Source of the DNA: an uncultured bacterium | Lineage (GTDB): Bacteria; Verrucomicrobiota; Kiritimatiellia; RFP12; UBA1067 | Assembly (NCBI GenBank): GCA_946401765.1 | Contig: CAMIVJ010000110.1 | Location: 1 to 8,432, forward strand | DNA: 8,432 nt | Reading direction: 5' to 3' | In this document: one piece after another, positions 6,401 to 8,432 of the stretch | Numbering within the stretch: the stretch's first letter is position 1 | How the letters are laid out: every line of letters starts with the position of its first letter | Position numbers and translations under genes: made by a program | The notes under the pieces: generated by a model | Database searches by the model: none | What the model saw: the letters and a program-made list of their open reading frames with translations, nothing else | Told to the model about the DNA's origin: nothing

Positions 6401-8432
6401 GGCAAGGGACCTGCTTCCGGGCGGCTCATCATCGACGCCGGCGCCACGGTGATAGTGACAAACGAGCTGCACATGGGCCGCTGGAGCCAGAATCCCGCGG
6501 TCGTCTCAACGCACGTGATCGACGTGGGCGGCGTGCTGGATGCGTCTCGCATACTGTATGCCGCAGCGTGGGATGGTCCTCGCGAGGAGACGTATCTGCG
6601 CCAGGGCGGACTGCTGAAGGCCGCAGGAATCCTGGCGAACCACAGAGCGGCCGACAACTACGGCGATGGATACTCCTGGGGATATGGCAGCGGCGCGGCC
6701 CCTGCTGACGGCCGGCACTGGTTCCTGATGGAGGGTGGGCGCCTGGAGCTTGGAACGCACGGCATCCGCGGCCAGTCTGTTCCCGGCGTGACGCGCATCG
6801 ACTTCCAGAACGGCGACGTGGTGATAGTGGACGCCGAGCTGCGCAACGCCGATGGGGATGTCATTGTCGAGGACTTTAGATGCGACCCAGCGTTCCCCGT
6901 TGTCTTCGGACACGACAGGAAGGGCGGCAGCCTGACGTTCGACATGGGCGAACACCCGATTGACTGGAACACCGGCCTCTCGGGCGCGAGCGACGTCACG
7001 ATCAAGGGATCGGCCGACTTCCGCAGCGTTCATGGCGACGAGCATCTGCAGGGCGCTCTCATCGGCAAGCTCACCGTGGAGAACACGGGCGCCAACGACC
7101 TCACCATGGCGTCGAGCTTCGGCGGAGGCCTCACGCTCGCCTCTGGCGTGCGCGCCACGGTGGCGAAATACGCCGACGAGCGCTATCCCTTTGCCATGGC
7201 CGGAAACGTTCTGGACCAGATGGCCGACAGCGTGAACGCCAGCTGCGCATTCGTGGCGGGCGGCGCGTGGCAGTTCATCCACAAGCACTATGCCGAAGAC
7301 CAGAAGAGAAGGAACAACATGTCGTTCCTGATGAGAGGCGAGTTCTACGTGCCAGCTGAGAAGGCAGGCGTGTGGACTTTCTCCGGCAACTACGACGACC
7401 ACATCCGGCTGGACGTTGACGGCGCGCAGGTGTTCAAGACGTCTGGCTGGGACAACGCACAGTACGGCTCGGTGGAGCTCTCCACGGGATGGCACAAGTT
7501 CTCTATCGCGACATACGACGGCACCGGCGGGTGCGGTCCTGCCATGGCATCGTGGGGCGACGGCAAGGCGATGGGCTTCATCGTGGGTGCCTCAACGTCC
7601 ACGACTTCCGGCGACTACACGAAGTTCGAGCCTGGCGCAGACCTTGGCGACGGTCTCGCCCTGCAGGTGCGCCCTGTGGCCAACGTCTGCGTGTGGAGCT
7701 GGCAGAACGGAAACGCCGACTGGGACACTACCGAGAAATGGGCGCATATCAAATGCCTGGACTCCGTCGCGCCCATGCACAAGAACAGCGACCTCGCCGA
7801 TGCCGCAGACTGGTCAGGATACTTCTCGGGCAAGTCCAGCAAGTTCGAGGGCTGGTTCAAGGTCGAGAAGGGGCAGGCCGGCGAGTGGACGTTCAACATG
7901 GGCTACGACGACAGGAAGCTGCTCGCGATCGACGGCGAGGAACTGATCAGGCATGAGACGTGGGACGCTGTCGCCTCGGCAAAGAAGACGCTCAATCCCG
8001 GCTGGCACCGCTGGGAGGTGCGCGTGCAGGACGGCACCGGCGGATGGGGTCCGACAGTCGCCAACAACGGCAACACCCTCAGCTACCTTGCGCCTGGCGA
8101 GGCCGAGGAGAAGCAGTTCAACGAGACGAATCTCACGCTTGCGGCCACACTTGGCGACATCGCCGTCATTGAGCCCGCCGGCATCTACGGCGAGCTTGCG
8201 CTCGGCGAAGACTCTTCGCTCATTTCGGACGGCACGATGGCGATGCCGATATTCGGCACGCTCAAGGGCACCGGCATGCTTCAGGGACAGTTTGCGTTCG
8301 CTGGCGACGACAACTGCTGGGATGTCGAGGGCGTGGACAGCGTGCGCGAGCTAAAGCGTGCGCAGTTCGCCGATGCGTCGGCCGAGACGTTCCGCGAACT
8401 CAGGGCAGTGAAGGCCACGTTCAACGACAAGC
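3362..8432 (+). CDS. Giant secreted PATR/PA14-like surface protein, 3'-truncated by window edge
   Basis: I translated this frame codon by codon from the ATG at 3362 to the window end and found no stop, giving 1,690 complete codons plus one base. The start is supported by the AAAGGAG site and a signal peptide. Layout: signal peptide (1-21), W...NW opener (25-40), beta-solenoid with PATR-like segments (about 348-382 and 587-621), a long beta-rich unassigned region (about 850-1300), a PA14-like domain (about 1302-1409), a second Trp motif (1447-1460), and a second PA14-like domain (about 1461-1576). The last residues in view (VRELKRAQFADASAETFREL) look more helical and charged. I see no catalytic signature. 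PA14-like domains are known as carbohydrate-binding modules, so an adhesin or glycan-binding role is plausible but inferred. It is probably co-transcribed with the upstream gene. The C-terminus, and so any anchor or barrel, is unknown. Confidence 0.95.
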   Translation, partial: MRLNSMIAMAATLVASACSAATYMWTGGAGDGKFSSPANWGVESAAFTAEDTCVFLNTTALDVTVDEPVTVGTITFSGSGALTVGGEATLTVTKMTNVYSQQPVFNCPVAFAGTYRVDFATDSVNFAGGVSATGPDDSIPDNAASHALKGEFHFTADWVQYAKLAYPFTVPSGSKLYGKLLTGGNTGVTEGTNPGGVALVIEEGGYAEFDRVVSASNYVRVSVRGRLKVNGVYEVGVDGNGDNSHVGFDGDESFGGVIEAAGVLKYSHANCYVKVPTLYIGAQGLGAVNADFTLHMDGCDKTIYATDDFEIKGPVNNSNLNDWGLSLDKAVVFDTQGHTVTWTGAVMGNGSFSKTGDGTLVMKPHGCGVTSPVAVNGGRLVIANRVGVGSCPITLAAGTTLELDDEDKTMLAGAVSASAGSTIIFHLESGVLKGRLAALAPPESGTVKLQIVGNEAGVTGSTYMLTSGAQLADGAAASFELEGRDDMALSIVGGELVATVTSSDVVVKTFTYAATSAADAVWSLSVPAWTTPGVSGNVPFETSGNAVFTDPIPAEAQTVMVTDSLLAGDVTITNSTGLTLAGSGVIGGMGTVTKAGAGTLTLNGANFGDKAFVLAEGKLVLGPNAGVNSLGADSGAVGGKVTILDGAQFNLNSTNTAGTASDPRHEITQLKTFVVEGSGPDGRGAIVNDALDGRTEHTAGWGAAFRRIELAGDTTIGGTDRFDVRVRNDTGASAQPGIYGHGKNLTITCTGWFCLIGQPIDVQSVLVTNGGVFRPENMQESFVNIPDGITLDDGTLQGFGSTYPAAMPIHVGARGATLYSADGDTTIKGPIDLAGGAALKFDAGNGTMVYSGGITQGSGSITAVNGHHRLAGPFNGSEIMQTGGNLYLAEGFSADTLSLVQTGGSFGFMPRSGTAPSFRELNFSAGGGYFDIRPQAPDEIIDVAGVVNFDQPTGTTLVYGPANDHEYGIALKLVGSTPQLSLGYTVNNAGTLRLKDGSHLTVKNLHLGTNGAEGKGPASGRLIIDAGATVIVTNELHMGRWSQNPAVVSTHVIDVGGVLDASRILYAAAWDGPREETYLRQGGLLKAAGILANHRAADNYGDGYSWGYGSGAAPADGRHWFLMEGGRLELGTHGIRGQSVPGVTRIDFQNGDVVIVDAELRNADGDVIVEDFRCDPAFPVVFGHDRKGGSLTFDMGEHPIDWNTGLSGASDVTIKGSADFRSVHGDEHLQGALIGKLTVENTGANDLTMASSFGGGLTLASGVRATVAKYADERYPFAMAGNVLDQMADSVNASCAFVAGGAWQFIHKHYAEDQKRRNNMSFLMRGEFYVPAEKAGVWTFSGNYDDHIRLDVDGAQVFKTSGWDNAQYGSVELSTGWHKFSIATYDGTGGCGPAMASWGDGKAMGFIVGASTSTTSGDYTKFEPGADLGDGLALQVRPVANVCVWSWQNGNADWDTTEKWAHIKCLDSVAPMHKNSDLADAADWSGYFSGKSSKFEGWFKVEKGQAGEWTFNMGYDDRKLLAIDGEELIRHETWDAVASAKKTLNPGWHRWEVRVQDGTGGWGPTVANNGNTLSYLAPGEAEEKQFNETNLTLAATLGDIAVIEPAGIYGELALGEDSSLISDGTMAMPIFGTLKGTGMLQGQFAFAGDDNCWDVEGVDSVRELKRAQFADASAETFRELRAVKATFNDK
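3434..3481 (+). other. N-terminal W...NW opening motif
   Basis: WTGGAGDGKFSSPANW (residues 25-40) directly follows the signal peptide and is followed by strands ending in DTCVFLNT. The pattern W-T-G-G-x-G-D-G-x-(F/W)-x-x-x-x-N-W is common at the start of PATR-type and other beta-solenoid surface proteins. The same motif type recurs inside both proteins of this window. Its function is not established to my knowledge; it probably caps or starts a solenoid. Confidence 0.7.
4403..4507 (+). other. PATR-like beta-strand repeat A
   Basis: Residues 348-382 read GNGSFSKTGDGTLVM, then about 12 residues, then VNGGRLVI. This fits the autotransporter-associated beta-strand repeat pattern of G-x-G-x-(L/F)-x-K-x-G-x-G-T-L, followed by a G-x-L strand. 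The central TYxGxT element is degenerate. It is followed by LAAGTTLEL, another solenoid-type rung. Confidence 0.65.
5120..5224 (+). other. PATR-like beta-strand repeat B
   Basis: Residues 587-621 read GGMGTVTKAGAGTLTLNGAN, then about nine residues, then EGKLVL, the best PATR match in this gene. It is preceded by a degenerate Trp opener (AVWSLSVPAW, from 4922) and by DSLLAGDVTITNSTGLTLAG, and followed by a rung containing ILDGAQFNLN. This order (Trp opener, weak strands, PATR) parallels the arrangement at 1952-2389 in the upstream gene. Confidence 0.7.
7265..7588 (+). other. PA14-like domain 1
   Basis: Residues about 1302-1409. Key elements in order are FLMRGEFYVP, GVWTFSGNYDDHIRLDVDG, a W-D pair, LSTGWHKFSI and DGTGGCGP. 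The 'tF...DD..rL.vDG' core matches the PA14 family, in which paired aspartates on a loop bind calcium and sugar in several yeast and bacterial adhesins. Both aspartates are present. The domain is shorter and more divergent than typical PA14 (about 140 residues), so the call rests on the core motif and on the second copy. Confidence 0.7.
7742..8089 (+). other. PA14-like domain 2
   Basis: Residues about 1461-1576, directly after the Trp motif at 7700-7741 (WQNGNADWDTTEKW). It repeats the key positions of domain 1: FEGWFKVE, GEWTFNMGYDDRKLLAIDG, a W-D pair, LNPGWHRWEV and DGTGGWGP. The shared skeleton is Y-D-D-x3-L-x2-D-G, W-D, L-x2-G-W-H and D-G-T-G-G-x-G-P, so this is an internal duplication. 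Ligand is unknown; glycan binding is inferred from the family. Confidence 0.7.

Noticed and set aside
6506..7495. 329-codon minus-strand open frame
   Set aside because: It is opposite continuous sense coding sequence that includes the PA14-like domain, and shows no recognisable protein family.

Overview
The window is GC-rich (around 60% by eye) and almost entirely coding. It holds parts of two very large, probably secreted, repeat-rich surface proteins on the + strand. Both are cut by the window edges: the first lacks its 5' end and the second lacks its 3' end. I see no RNA genes, mobile elements, CRISPR arrays or metabolic genes.

Region 1 (2-3316) is the C-terminal 1,104 residues of a modular protein. 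It has the last residues of one concanavalin-type (LamG-like) jelly-roll domain, two further tandem copies of that domain, and then a long Gly/Thr/Asp-rich stretch of predicted beta-solenoid. The solenoid contains an autotransporter-associated beta-strand repeat (PATR-like). The gene ends without a recognisable beta-barrel or anchor.

Region 2 (3317-3361) is a 45-base gap. It has no convincing terminator or promoter, but a strong Shine-Dalgarno sequence sits just before the next start.

Region 3 (3362-8432) is the first 1,690 codons of a second giant protein, open to the window end. It has a Sec signal peptide, a Trp-rich opening motif (WTGGAGDGKFSSPANW), PATR-like beta-solenoid segments, a long unassigned beta-rich middle, and two PA14-like, potentially glycan-binding domains near the window end.

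The two genes share orientation, spacing, composition and architecture, so they are probably co-transcribed and functionally related. They could be adhesins or glycan-binding surface proteins. This style of giant protein (LamG, PATR and PA14 modules with W...NW motifs and no barrel) suggests a Gram-negative member of the PVC group, such as Kiritimatiellota, Lentisphaerota or Verrucomicrobiota from a gut or anaerobic habitat. That placement is an inference from style, not from a marker gene.
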